Shown here piece by piece: positions 26,199-34,429 of a DNA stretch of 64,000 nucleotides (positions are counted from its first letter, which is position 1; each line of letters opens with the position of its first letter). The DNA lies in assembly GCF_014699005.1 (NCBI RefSeq), contig NZ_JACWZY010000036.1:1-64000 (forward strand). Reading direction: 5' to 3'. The stretch comes from Spirosoma profusum (GTDB taxonomy: Bacteria; Bacteroidota; Bacteroidia; Cytophagales; Spirosomataceae). The notes beneath the pieces are model-generated. The model saw only the letters and a program-made list of their open reading frames with translations, ran no database searches and was not told where the DNA came from. The position numbers and the translations under genes are program-made.

Positions 26199-28324
26199 AA
26201 GGATTGCCATTCATTCGCTACGTTGTGGCATTTATGGCGGGCATTGTTTTGTATGATCAATTGCCTGATTTCTACCAATTGCCGCTCATCGCCTTTCTAG
26301 TTGGGTCTGGATTGCTATTGTCAGGCTTATTCCACAATTGGGGAAAAGTCGTCAAACCTGTTCAAATTAAATCGGGCGTTGGTGCACTGCTGATATTGCT
26401 TGCACTGGGTTGGGGAATTATCTGGCAACGTACCGCCAGCAATTGTCCCGATAACATTATCCACCTGACTGATACGCTACGTGCCTACGAGGGCGTAGTG
26501 GCAGCTCAGCCTGAATCCCGCGCCAAAACCTTTCGCGTCGAACTGGAGCTTCGTCGGGGAAAAGTTGGACGTTCAAATCAGCCTGGACGTAGTGAAATTC
26601 CTCATTGGCAGTCACTTAGTGGACGTGTCATTGTGTATCTGAATAAGGCCAACCAGCCGATGCCTCGATACGGCGAAGTCTGGCTGGTAACTGGCGCTCC
26701 TCGTCCAATCGATCCACCGCTGAATCCCGGCGAGTTCAATTACAAACGATACCTTAGCTATCGGAACATTTATCACCAGCAATACCTGCGCCCGTTTCAA
26801 CGGCATATTCTGGGAATTGAACCGCCTAGCCGAATTACCCAACTTGCTACGTTTGTAAATCGCTGGGCCGATAGTACGTTCATTCAACAGATTGGCTCCC
26901 GGCCTGAGTTTGGCATCGTAAACGCCATGATTCTGGGCGTTCGCGACGATCTGGATACAGAACTATACCGGGCGTATTCGGCGTCCGGTGCTGTGCACAT
27001 TCTTTCGGTTTCAGGACTGCATGTTGGTATTCTGTTCAACGTATTGACGTTTCTGCTTGGTTTTCTTGCCAAACGTCCACGTGGTAAGTTGCTAATGGCT
27101 GGTCTTCAACTGGCGATTCTTTGGTTTTACGCACTTGTTACGGGCTTTTCGCCACCGGTACTACGTTCGGCTGGCATGTTTACGTTGCTCATTTTAGCCC
27201 GAGCGTTGGGCCGTCCACAGCAGTTGATGAATACGTTGGGCGCGTCGACTTTTTTCATTCTTTGTTTCGACCCATACGCTCTATTTTCAGCAGGGTTTCA
27301 GTTATCGTGCCTGGCCGTGGGTGGTATTGTGTCCTGGGAATCGTCGCTTTATCAATCCGTTACGTTCCCGAATAAGTGGGTAGATAAACTCTGGAAATTG
27401 ACAGTAGTGGCGTTGGTTGCTCAACTGATCACGTTTCCATTAGGTGTTTTCTATTTCCATCAATTTCCAACTTATTTTCTGCTGGCAAATCCAGTGGTCA
27501 TGATGCTTTCGGGCGTACTACTTCCGTTGGCTATGGCTGCGTTAGGGTTAAGTTGGGTGCCTTATGTAAATGATTGGCTGGGATTGCTTCTGCAAAAAGT
27601 GGCCTGGCTGCTCAACTACGTAGTGACGCAAACGGGCGAACTTCCCGGTGCTACGTGGGATGGGCTTTGGCTTTCACCAGTGGCGATGTTGTTGACATAC
27701 GCGTTCATTATGAGTGCAGTAACATTAGTACTGACACGTAGCAAATTATACGTTTGGGCTAGTTGTATCACCGCTGCTTTATTGGCTGGCGTGAACCTCT
27801 GGGATGAACATCAGCAATTGAATCAGCAAAAGCTGGCAGTCCATTTTCTGCCGCATCGAACCGCTGTCAGCCTGACCGACGGCCACAAAAGCACGTTAGT
27901 ATCCGACCTCGATAGTAATGATACTCGCTCATTCGATTTCTACCTCAAGAATACATTCGGGCAATGGGGGATTTCTGATTTGGCTAGAGCCGATGTCAGA
28001 ACTGCTACGTTATCAAACGTTCCAGCGTATTATCGCACAAATGAATACGCCTTGTGGGTTTGGAAAGGGAGAACGCTGTTATTGGTCAATAAACTAACTA
28101 CGTCCAATTGGCGCCTGCCTGCGGTGGTCGATTACCTCATTATCCGACGTAACGCGCTACGTAACTGGAATCAGTTGAATGGGCGAGTCGTAGCTCGGCA
28201 CATTATTTTCGATGATTCTAACAAAACACCCTTGACCGATAAGCTTTTGGCCGAAGCAAAGGAACGTAGCATTGCCTGCTACTCAGTCAGGCAAATGGGG
28301 GCGTATGTGACTGAACTGGAGTAA
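26195..28324 (+). CDS. ComEC/Rec2-family membrane protein (DNA uptake channel)
   Basis: 709 residues. An N-terminal DUF4131-like membrane segment and soluble region (1-210) precedes the ComEC/Rec2 core, with ILSVSGLHVGILFNVLTF, LVTGFSPPVLRSAGMFTLLILARALGRPQQLMNTLGASTFFIL and several TM helices up to about residue 530. The C-terminal about 170 residues replace the metallo-beta-lactamase domain seen in many ComEC proteins and show no HxHxDH zinc motif, so nuclease-like activity is doubtful. ComEC forms the inner-membrane channel for transforming single-stranded DNA. Start overlaps the GNAT stop by four bases. Confidence 0.88.
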   Translation: MKGLPFIRYVVAFMAGIVLYDQLPDFYQLPLIAFLVGSGLLLSGLFHNWGKVVKPVQIKSGVGALLILLALGWGIIWQRTASNCPDNIIHLTDTLRAYEGVVAAQPESRAKTFRVELELRRGKVGRSNQPGRSEIPHWQSLSGRVIVYLNKANQPMPRYGEVWLVTGAPRPIDPPLNPGEFNYKRYLSYRNIYHQQYLRPFQRHILGIEPPSRITQLATFVNRWADSTFIQQIGSRPEFGIVNAMILGVRDDLDTELYRAYSASGAVHILSVSGLHVGILFNVLTFLLGFLAKRPRGKLLMAGLQLAILWFYALVTGFSPPVLRSAGMFTLLILARALGRPQQLMNTLGASTFFILCFDPYALFSAGFQLSCLAVGGIVSWESSLYQSVTFPNKWVDKLWKLTVVALVAQLITFPLGVFYFHQFPTYFLLANPVVMMLSGVLLPLAMAALGLSWVPYVNDWLGLLLQKVAWLLNYVVTQTGELPGATWDGLWLSPVAMLLTYAFIMSAVTLVLTRSKLYVWASCITAALLAGVNLWDEHQQLNQQKLAVHFLPHRTAVSLTDGHKSTLVSDLDSNDTRSFDFYLKNTFGQWGISDLARADVRTATLSNVPAYYRTNEYALWVWKGRTLLLVNKLTTSNWRLPAVVDYLIIRRNALRNWNQLNGRVVARHIIFDDSNKTPLTDKLLAEAKERSIACYSVRQMGAYVTELE

Positions 28325-28358
28325 GGTTTGTGTATTTACGAAGGAAAACAATACGTCA

Positions 28359-28663
28359 ATGACATTTAGTATTGCAAACGTACCGGAAGAGCAGCGGACA
28401 ACAACTGTAGAATTCACCGATTATCAGATGATGATGATGCTTTTTATGCTTTCTGCCGTCAGAATGAAAATGCTAAGGAAAAGATGCGGGAATACGTAGC
28501 GAATGGTGTTCAACTGGGCTGGCTTATCGACACCAAGCAGCAGCAAGTGCTAATTTACCGAGCTGATGGAACAATCAGTAAACATACCGATTTTAGTCAG
28601 CCTATTTCAGGAGAGAACGTATTACCCGGCTTTGCATTCGATTTACGCTTACTGCTACGTTAA
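28359..28663 (+). pseudogene. Uma2-family (DUF820) nuclease-like gene relic
   Basis: The ATG at 28359 opens a frame MTFSIANVPEEQRTTTVEFTDYQ that then runs into an ATG/GAT trinucleotide run (28431-28442). One frame over, the peptide becomes DDAFYAFCRQNENAKEKMREYV and continues ANGVQLGWLIDTKQQQVLIYRADG to LPGFAFDLRLLLR and a TAA at 28661. The first part is the usual Uma2 N-terminus and the last the usual Uma2 C-terminus (KMREYxxNGxxLGWLID). The roughly 100-residue catalytic middle is missing. So this is a Uma2 gene with a large internal deletion plus a frameshift in the repeat. It fills the apparent 345-bp gap between comEC and the TPR gene. Confidence 0.75.
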
Positions 28664-28669
28664 ATAAAC

Positions 28670-29227
28670 CTACGACTTCATAACCGGATTGGGCCGGGTG
28701 AAGGGCGGTTGCAACAGTAAATGAAACGAATTTTCATCGCCAAGGATAACGGCTCGGCGGAGGTCGTTTTCGGCCTGGGGAAGTTGCCGGAGCTGGACGC
28801 GGGCCAAGGCCCGCCACCGATAAGCGTCTGGTTTTTCATCGCGAAAATGCCAGACAGCTTTGTCGAATTCGCGAAACGCCTGCTGATATTCAGCTGTATT
28901 ATAGAAAGCGATACCCCGATCCAGGTAGCAGTCTGCTAACGTATTGTCACGACTGATGGCTTCTGTGAGGTCGTAAATAGCTGAGTAATAATTCTCCTGA
29001 ATGAGCTGGCATTTTCCTCGATAAGCGTAGGCAATGGCTGATTTAGGATGGTGCCGAACAGCGTCGTTAAAGTATTGATAAGCCTCGTCATATTTCCGAA
29101 GTCTCACTAAATCCACACCCTTTTGAAACCGCTTCCGGTCTTTATCGGCCATTGTGTCGTGATCTACCCAGAAATACCGGATGGTCATGTAGATTCCGAA
29201 CAACAGACTTATCAGCACAACTTCCAT
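28670..29227 (-). CDS. Membrane-anchored TPR protein
   Basis: 185 residues. A single N-terminal TM segment (VVLISLLFGIYMTIRYFWV) anchors about three to four TPR units: ADKDRKRFQKGVDLVRLRKYDEAYQYFNDAVRHHP, SAIAYAYRGKCQLIQENYYSAIYDLTEAI, LADCYLDRGIAFYNTAEYQQAFREFDKAV and a diverged last repeat. The TPRs should face the cytosol or periplasm as a protein-protein scaffold. No partner is evident from neighbours. Confidence 0.85.
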   Translation of the reverse strand: MEVVLISLLFGIYMTIRYFWVDHDTMADKDRKRFQKGVDLVRLRKYDEAYQYFNDAVRHHPKSAIAYAYRGKCQLIQENYYSAIYDLTEAISRDNTLADCYLDRGIAFYNTAEYQQAFREFDKAVWHFRDEKPDAYRWRALARVQLRQLPQAENDLRRAVILGDENSFHLLLQPPFTRPNPVMKS

Positions 29228-29296
29228 AACTCCGTCAGGTTGGTTGTATTTCTGCGAATTTACAACGTTTTAGGCTATACCGCCAACGTAACGGCC

Positions 29297-29647
29297 TTAA
29301 TTTAGTGTAGCCTGAACCGCTTTGGGCAAACTTTTTCGAACGAGCTCATACGAAAGGTTAATCCATTCCTGAACATCACTGCTACGTACCCGCCCGTCAA
29401 TTGTAACCGTGTTCCAATGCTTCTTATTCATGTGATAACCTGGCGCCACTGCACTATGTTCGTCACGTAGCTGAACGGCTAGTTCAGGGTCACATTTGAG
29501 GTTAATGGTTGTTGGGCGGCTCTCGGTTGATAGTAAAGCGAACATTTTTCCGCCTACTTTAAACACCAGCGCATCACCCCCGAACGGAAACGATTCTGTT
29601 GCGTTCGGTTTGGATAAGCAATACTCGCGCAAGGTTTCTACATTCAT
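29297..29647 (-). CDS. MmcQ/YjbR-family DNA-binding-like protein
   Basis: 116 residues from ATG 29647. A TTG three codons upstream is an alternative. Family features: NVETLREYCLSKPNATESFPFGG, LVFKVGGKMFALL, INLKCDPELAVQLRDEH, APGYHMNKKHWNTVTID and a final helix. YjbR has a CyaY-like fold and is described as DNA-binding; function in Bacteroidota is unknown. The ATG overlaps the stop of the upstream small membrane-protein gene (ATGA), so the two are translationally coupled. Confidence 0.87.
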   Translation of the reverse strand: MNVETLREYCLSKPNATESFPFGGDALVFKVGGKMFALLSTESRPTTINLKCDPELAVQLRDEHSAVAPGYHMNKKHWNTVTIDGRVRSSDVQEWINLSYELVRKSLPKAVQATLN

Positions 29648-29832
29648 CGGCCACAATGACGAACTGTGTACACAATCACTGCAATCAAAAACATGATAAT
29701 TGATATCCGGTTGATACCGTGCATCATACGCAGGTTTACGCTGGTCGGCTGATTGGGGTCAGGTTTTCTGAAAACCCGGATGAAATAGGTAAAAACAGGC
29801 CCGATTTTAAGGTAATCGATGAATTTGTTCAC
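29644..29832 (-). CDS. Small membrane protein, DUF6728-like
   Basis: 62 residues. It begins MNKFIDYLKIGPVFTYFIRVFRK, then a PDPNQP turn and NLRMMHGINRISIIMFLIAVIVYTV, one clear TM helix near the C-terminus. The pattern KxGxVxxYFxR...DPNxPxxxNLRMMHGINRIS recalls a small conserved Bacteroidota family (DUF6728) of unknown function. Family name is from memory. Overlaps the yjbR-like gene by four bases as an operon. Confidence 0.65.
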   Translation of the reverse strand: MNKFIDYLKIGPVFTYFIRVFRKPDPNQPTSVNLRMMHGINRISIIMFLIAVIVYTVRHCGR

Positions 29833-29853
29833 GCGAGGCTAATGAAAAATGAG

Positions 29854-29966
29854 TAATGAAAAATGGATAATGGATAAAAAAAACGGCTCATTTAGATAAC
29901 AATCATACGTATCAAAACATTACGCAGAATGATCATTATTCATTATAAATTATCCATTATTCATTA
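29854..29966. repeat. Imperfect inverted repeat of TAATGAATAATGGA type
   Basis: Segments 29854-29877 and 29943-29966 are complementary over 24 bases with about three mismatches, separated by a 65-nt spacer. The right arm overlaps the ispG stop region. The same TAATGAATAATG text appears in the perfect repeat at 43311-43390, so the two belong to one dispersed intergenic family. Confidence 0.6.
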
Positions 29967-31978
29967 ATTAAAGTTGGTTCAATCCAGCGATCATCTTCAC
30001 GGATGAGCTCGATGAGTTCATCCACAGCTCGATCAGCAGGTACCGATTTTTTAATGACCTGCTGACCGCGGTAAAGCGAAATCTTGTCGCGACCAATACC
30101 AACGTAGCCATAATCAGCATCAGCCATTTCGCCGGGCCCGTTTACGATACAACCCATAATACCGATTTTAACACCTTTCAGATGGTCGGTACGTTGACGA
30201 ATATGCGCCGTTGTTTCCTGTAAATCGAACAGCGTCCGACCGCAGGATGGGCACGAAATGTATTCGGTTTTGGTGATTCGGGTGCGGGCGGCCTGTAAGA
30301 TGCCAAAAGCCAGATTATTCAGTGGTTTGAGCGTATCGGCCCCCACTGACGATAGCATGATACCATCACCCAGACCATCAATCAGTAATCCACCCACATC
30401 CGTTGCCGCATATAACGGTACGTCCTCCATTGGTACGTCGGTATAGCTACGTTGGACAACAACGGGAGTGGTAATTCCCTGATTAATCAGTTCGACAAAT
30501 AATCGTCGTAGTTCAGCCATAGCATGCGCGTTGCTGGTGGTTATCAGCAGCACGACGGTCTGGTCGGTACGTAGCGTTTGGAGTAATTCGCCCGACAGGT
30601 CTGGCAGTGACAGATGTACTACGTTCAGGCGTTGGTGCAACAGCGTCTGCGCTGTCTGAGCGTCCAGATACGTAGCGGCAGAGAGTAGGGGATACGTATT
30701 AGCCTTATCCGAAACCGATTGCCAGGCGCTATAATCCAGAATCTGTTTGAGGCCGTTAGGTAACATAAACGAAGCCGGATGCGAACCAGTGTAGATATAA
30801 TCGGCGCCGAGGTCATTCATGCGCCACTTGTCGGGTTCGGGCAGGTAAAAATGACCGATTGGTTTTAAATCTTCGTGCTCACTGACGGCAATCTGGCTAA
30901 AATCAGCAATAACGCGCGGTACGTTCTGACCGCCGAAATTGGCTACTTCATGCGTTGTCCGACGAACGTACTGAAATGGATTGATGGGGTAATGCGTAAC
31001 AGCAGGAATTGGCTGACTTTCGGCGGAACGGTTTGTATAGCGCTCAATAAGTGCCTGTGCCACCGGAGCTTCGCGTTCGGGCTCTTCGGTCAGCGACACG
31101 CGGACGGTATCACCAATACCATCTTCCAGCAACGTACCGATACCCAGTGCAGACTTGATACGTCCGTCTTCGGCCTCGCCCGCTTCCGTAACGCCGAGGT
31201 GAAGCGGATACGGTTTTAACCCTTCTTCATCCAATCGCTGCACAAGCAGTCGGTACGCTTGCACCATCACCTGCGGGTTGCTCGACTTCATCGAGAGGAC
31301 GATGTTGAAATAGTTTTCGTCCTCGCAGATACGTAGGAACTCTAACGCCGATTCGACCATGCCGACGGGCGTATCGCCATAGCGACTCAGAATCCGGTCG
31401 GAGAGGGAGCCGTGATTGGTGCCGATTCGCATAGCCGTTCCGTATTCTTTACAGATACGTACCAGCGGCAGAAACTTGGCCCGAATCCGCTCCAGTTCGG
31501 CCTCATATGCTGTATCAGTATAATCAATAAATTCAAAGCGTTTGCGGTCTGCGTAGTTGCCCGGATTGATACGTACTTTCTCGACAATTCGGGCGGCCAG
31601 TTCAGCGGCATTGGGCGTAAAATGGATGTCGGCTACTAGTGGCGTTGTATACCCACGTGCACGCAATCCTTTCCGAATATTTTCCAGATTCTGCGCTTCT
31701 TTTACACTGGGCGCGGTAATACGAATGTACTCGCAACCCGCTTCAATCATCCGGATCGACTGTTCAATTGAACCCTCAGTATCCATCGTATCAATGGTAG
31801 TCATCGACTGAACACGTATCGGATAATCGGAGCCTAACGGTACGTCGCCAATGGTGACCGGAATGGTTTTTCGACGGATGTATTCCGTCAGCGAAGGCGT
31901 ATAAAGAACAGGAGAATCAGTGCGTTCCAACGTAGCGGTTTGGGTAGACAACGAAGGGGTAAGAATCGAATCGGACAT
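29957..31978 (-). CDS. ispG: 4-hydroxy-3-methylbut-2-enyl diphosphate synthase IspG (long form)
   Basis: 673 residues from ATG 31978. A start at 32026 would precede the promoter -7 element at 32008-32015 and is unlikely. IspG (GcpE) is the flavodoxin/ferredoxin-dependent 4Fe-4S enzyme converting MEcPP to HMBPP in the MEP isoprenoid pathway. The N-terminal TIM barrel (YPIRVQSMTTIDTMDTEGSIEQ, PLVADIHF) is followed by the extra about 250-residue domain found in Bacteroidota, Chlamydiae and plants. The C-terminal iron-sulfur domain is present with CPSCGRTLFDLQ, GCIVNGPGEMADADYGYVG and the third cysteine in GIMGC. Intact. Confidence 0.96.
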   Translation of the reverse strand: MSDSILTPSLSTQTATLERTDSPVLYTPSLTEYIRRKTIPVTIGDVPLGSDYPIRVQSMTTIDTMDTEGSIEQSIRMIEAGCEYIRITAPSVKEAQNLENIRKGLRARGYTTPLVADIHFTPNAAELAARIVEKVRINPGNYADRKRFEFIDYTDTAYEAELERIRAKFLPLVRICKEYGTAMRIGTNHGSLSDRILSRYGDTPVGMVESALEFLRICEDENYFNIVLSMKSSNPQVMVQAYRLLVQRLDEEGLKPYPLHLGVTEAGEAEDGRIKSALGIGTLLEDGIGDTVRVSLTEEPEREAPVAQALIERYTNRSAESQPIPAVTHYPINPFQYVRRTTHEVANFGGQNVPRVIADFSQIAVSEHEDLKPIGHFYLPEPDKWRMNDLGADYIYTGSHPASFMLPNGLKQILDYSAWQSVSDKANTYPLLSAATYLDAQTAQTLLHQRLNVVHLSLPDLSGELLQTLRTDQTVVLLITTSNAHAMAELRRLFVELINQGITTPVVVQRSYTDVPMEDVPLYAATDVGGLLIDGLGDGIMLSSVGADTLKPLNNLAFGILQAARTRITKTEYISCPSCGRTLFDLQETTAHIRQRTDHLKGVKIGIMGCIVNGPGEMADADYGYVGIGRDKISLYRGQQVIKKSVPADRAVDELIELIREDDRWIEPTLINE

Positions 31979-32007
31979 ACAGGTATCGGCATTGCCGTTT
32001 GACCAGA

Positions 32008-32015
32008 CAAAGGTA
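32008..32015 (-). promoter_or_regulatory. -7 element for ispG
   Basis: On the minus strand TACCTTTG matches TAnnTTTG, about 30 bases upstream of ATG 31978. No clear -33 TTG is found at the expected spacing. It decides between the two candidate ispG starts. Confidence 0.5.
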
Positions 32016-32249
32016 CGCAAAAACACGCGTTTCGGTTTCGTACCCGCTATTTGGAGAACGTAGTGATATCGCTTAATGTTCTCCTGTTTATCATTAATTG
32101 ATACGTTACTACTCAGGTTGATTGAGTAGATAATTCGAACAAAAGGCGGATAAAATGGTTGAATAAGTGTAGTTGCCAGCTCAGTCCATGAAGAAGATTG
32201 TGTTGGATTGAATTAAGCAAATACGACCAATCAACTAATACGTTACGTT

Positions 32250-32633
32250 ATGAAAACCAAGTTATTAAGTGCATTTGCACTCGCGTTCATGATTAGCCTG
32301 GGAGCCTATGCGCAGGAGTCTACTACCGCGTTGAGTAAACAGGAAAGGAAAGAAATGCGTCGCCAGGAGAAAGCAGAACGCAAAGCCCGTATGAAGGAAG
32401 ACCTGAAAAACACGGGCAGAGCCATTGGAGAAACAGCCGATGAAGCAGCTCAGGGTGCTAAAGATAAAGCCAAAGTAGCCGGGGAAGCGGTCGATAGTGC
32501 AGCCACAAAAACTGGACGAGCCGTGAACAAAGGTTTAGATAAAGCTGAAAACGCCATCGTCACCGAAGGTGATAAACTAAAAGCGAGACGCGATTCGGTA
32601 CGTGCTGAAAAAGCGAAACGCGATACGTTGTAG
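32250..32633 (+). CDS. Small exported, highly charged helical protein (LEA/apolipoprotein-like)
   Basis: 127 residues. A signal peptide (LLSAFALAFMISLGAYAQ) precedes a Lys/Arg/Glu/Ala-rich mature region: KQERKEMRRQEKAERKARMKE, then amphipathic repeats TADEAAQGAKDKAKVAGEAVDSAATKTGRAVNKGLDKAENA. The A/K/D pattern with roughly 11-residue periodicity is typical of LEA-like or CsbD/YtxH-like stress helices, but no family is certain. It probably stays in the periplasm. Its own terminator follows. Single-gene unit between divergent ispG and the convergent acyltransferase. Confidence 0.7.
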   Translation: MKTKLLSAFALAFMISLGAYAQESTTALSKQERKEMRRQEKAERKARMKEDLKNTGRAIGETADEAAQGAKDKAKVAGEAVDSAATKTGRAVNKGLDKAENAIVTEGDKLKARRDSVRAEKAKRDTL

Positions 32634-32658
32634 ACAACACTAATGAACCACGTACCGT

Positions 32659-32689
32659 CCCGAACGTAGCGAATCTCACTACGTTCGGG
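32659..32689 (+). terminator. Intrinsic terminator of the small helical protein gene
   Basis: CCCGAACGTAG (32659-32669) pairs with its complement at 32679-32689 over 11 bp with a 9-nt loop, followed by GCGTTG and a run of seven T. A conventional intrinsic terminator. Confidence 0.9.
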
Positions 32690-32705
32690 GCGTTGTTTTT
32701 TTGGA

Positions 32706-33578
32706 TCAGGAAAGTTTTGCGCCTATTTTGGGATATTTAGCCCGCCAGTGTTTCCAGCGCTTATGCGACCACAGCCAGTCTGAAGGGTGTTTTTGAATGG
32801 TTTCTTCTAAAAGGTCGCGGTAGCGTTCCAGAATAGTACCTTCTGGTAAATTTTCATAAGGTGGTTCGCCAATGCATGTGAACGTAACACGATAATGCCC
32901 CCGCCGAACCCGCACTAACTCAGTGTAAAAGACGGGTAGGTTCCGGCTTCGGGCTAGTCGCTCAGTGCCAGGGTAAAAAGGCGTATCGCGATGGAGAAAA
33001 TCGGTCCAGTAGGCTTGCTCCGGTACGTCGGGAACCTGGTCGGCTACGAGGGCAATGATACGTGCTACGTTTTTTTGCGTAGCCAGTCGGCGTGGCAGCA
33101 TATTCATTGGTACGGGGACTGCACCAAAACTTGAGCGAACCGTTCGCATCATTTCCTCGAAAAACGGATTGCTCAGTGGCTTATAGATACTATCGACGGG
33201 CATACCGTGTAACACCGAAGCCGATGGAATCCACTCCCAGTTACTCTGGTGAGACGCCATACCAATTACGGCCTGGCCTTTAGCTAACTCTTCTTTGACG
33301 AGGTGGGCATTTGTAAATTGTACCCGCATCCGCAATTCGTCGGGTGACATGTCGGGCATCTTAATCGTTTCAACTAATAAATCGGTCAGATTCCGATAGA
33401 AGTCTCTGGCAATTTGGCGAATATCGCCCGATGTTTTGTCGGGGAATGACTGGCGCAGATTGTCAAGCACTACACTACGACGGTAACGTATTACGTAAAG
33501 CAGTAAAAAGTACAAAAAATCGGATATCCCGTACAGGAACCAAAGTGGCAGGCGGGAGAGCAGGCGAAAAAAGAACAT
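32706..33578 (-). CDS. LpxL/HtrB-type lysophospholipid or lipid A acyltransferase
   Basis: 290 residues. An N-terminal TM segment (LWFLYGISDFLYFLLLYVI) precedes the acyltransferase domain: IARDFYRNLTDLLVETIKM, the catalytic HX4E motif in GMASHQSNWEW, and PVFYTELVRVRRGHYRVTF. Bacteroidota members add acyl chains to lipid A or make ornithine/N-acyl lipids; the exact acceptor is not deducible. Inner-membrane, cytosolic active site. Convergent with the helical protein gene across the terminator. Confidence 0.88.
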   Translation of the reverse strand: MFFFRLLSRLPLWFLYGISDFLYFLLLYVIRYRRSVVLDNLRQSFPDKTSGDIRQIARDFYRNLTDLLVETIKMPDMSPDELRMRVQFTNAHLVKEELAKGQAVIGMASHQSNWEWIPSASVLHGMPVDSIYKPLSNPFFEEMMRTVRSSFGAVPVPMNMLPRRLATQKNVARIIALVADQVPDVPEQAYWTDFLHRDTPFYPGTERLARSRNLPVFYTELVRVRRGHYRVTFTCIGEPPYENLPEGTILERYRDLLEETIQKHPSDWLWSHKRWKHWRAKYPKIGAKLS

Positions 33579-33703
33579 GCAATAGGTTGATAGCGGGCTA
33601 ACAAACGGGAATCGCCGTTTTATTGCAACACGACTAAAAAATTAAAAATTTGTAATTTCAGTTGGTGGTATTGATTTTTTGCTTTAATTGTGAACGGATA
33701 CGC

Positions 33704-34366
33704 ATGCTTTTATTGGAAAAGTACCAGTTACCGTCGCAACCGACTAATTTAGTAATCGAATTACATTATTTACCCTGTCTGGATTACATAACGGGGCTGA
33801 TGCAGTTCGAGCAAGTGTGGATTGAGGCTCAGGAGCACTACCAGAAGCAAAGTTACCGAAATCGATGCTATGTTCTGACAGCAAATAAAGTGGAGGCCCT
33901 CGCCGTACCCGTGCAACAGGGCACCCATCACCTGCCGGTTCGCAGTCTTCGGATTGACAATGACCAGCCCTGGCAATTGCAACACTGGCGATGTTTACAG
34001 GCCGCATACGGTAAAGCGCCCTTTTTCGACTACTACGCGCCCGACCTGGAACTTGTTTATCAGAAAAGATGGACGTTCCTATTTGATTTGAATTACGAAC
34101 TGCTGACAATTTGTCTGAAATTTCTACGGTATACGCCTACCCTGAACCTGACAAATTGCTATGAAAAAGCGACCTCAATCGGTTTTTTTGACGCTCGATC
34201 GAGGCTAAATCCACGGCAACGGGTCGATTCGTATATATTCCATCGACCCGCACCCTATCAGCAGAATTTTGGCGTTGAATTTGTACCGAATCTTAGTATT
34301 GTAGACCTGATATTTTGCCAGGGGCCAGCCGCACTGGATGTGCTTAAGGCAGGATTTCGGGAATGA
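33704..34366 (+). CDS. WbqC-family protein
   Basis: 220 residues from ATG 33704. A longer ORF from 33662 adds 14 residues with no family counterpart. WbqC features: ELHYLPCLDYITGLMQFEQVWIEAQEHYQKQSYRNRCYVL, LPVRSL, and GVEFVPNLSIVDLIFCQGP near the end. WbqC-like proteins occur in surface-polysaccharide loci and as stand-alone genes in Bacteroidota, where they may be aminotransferase- or glycosyl-modification-related; no reaction is established. Ends 63 bases before clpC on the same strand. Confidence 0.8.
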   Translation: MLLLEKYQLPSQPTNLVIELHYLPCLDYITGLMQFEQVWIEAQEHYQKQSYRNRCYVLTANKVEALAVPVQQGTHHLPVRSLRIDNDQPWQLQHWRCLQAAYGKAPFFDYYAPDLELVYQKRWTFLFDLNYELLTICLKFLRYTPTLNLTNCYEKATSIGFFDARSRLNPRQRVDSYIFHRPAPYQQNFGVEFVPNLSIVDLIFCQGPAALDVLKAGFRE

Positions 34367-34429
34367 ACAAATCTGTAAAACTCTTCGTTAGGCCAGTAAG
34401 CAAGCTTACCTAAGGAGACCCTAAATCGA

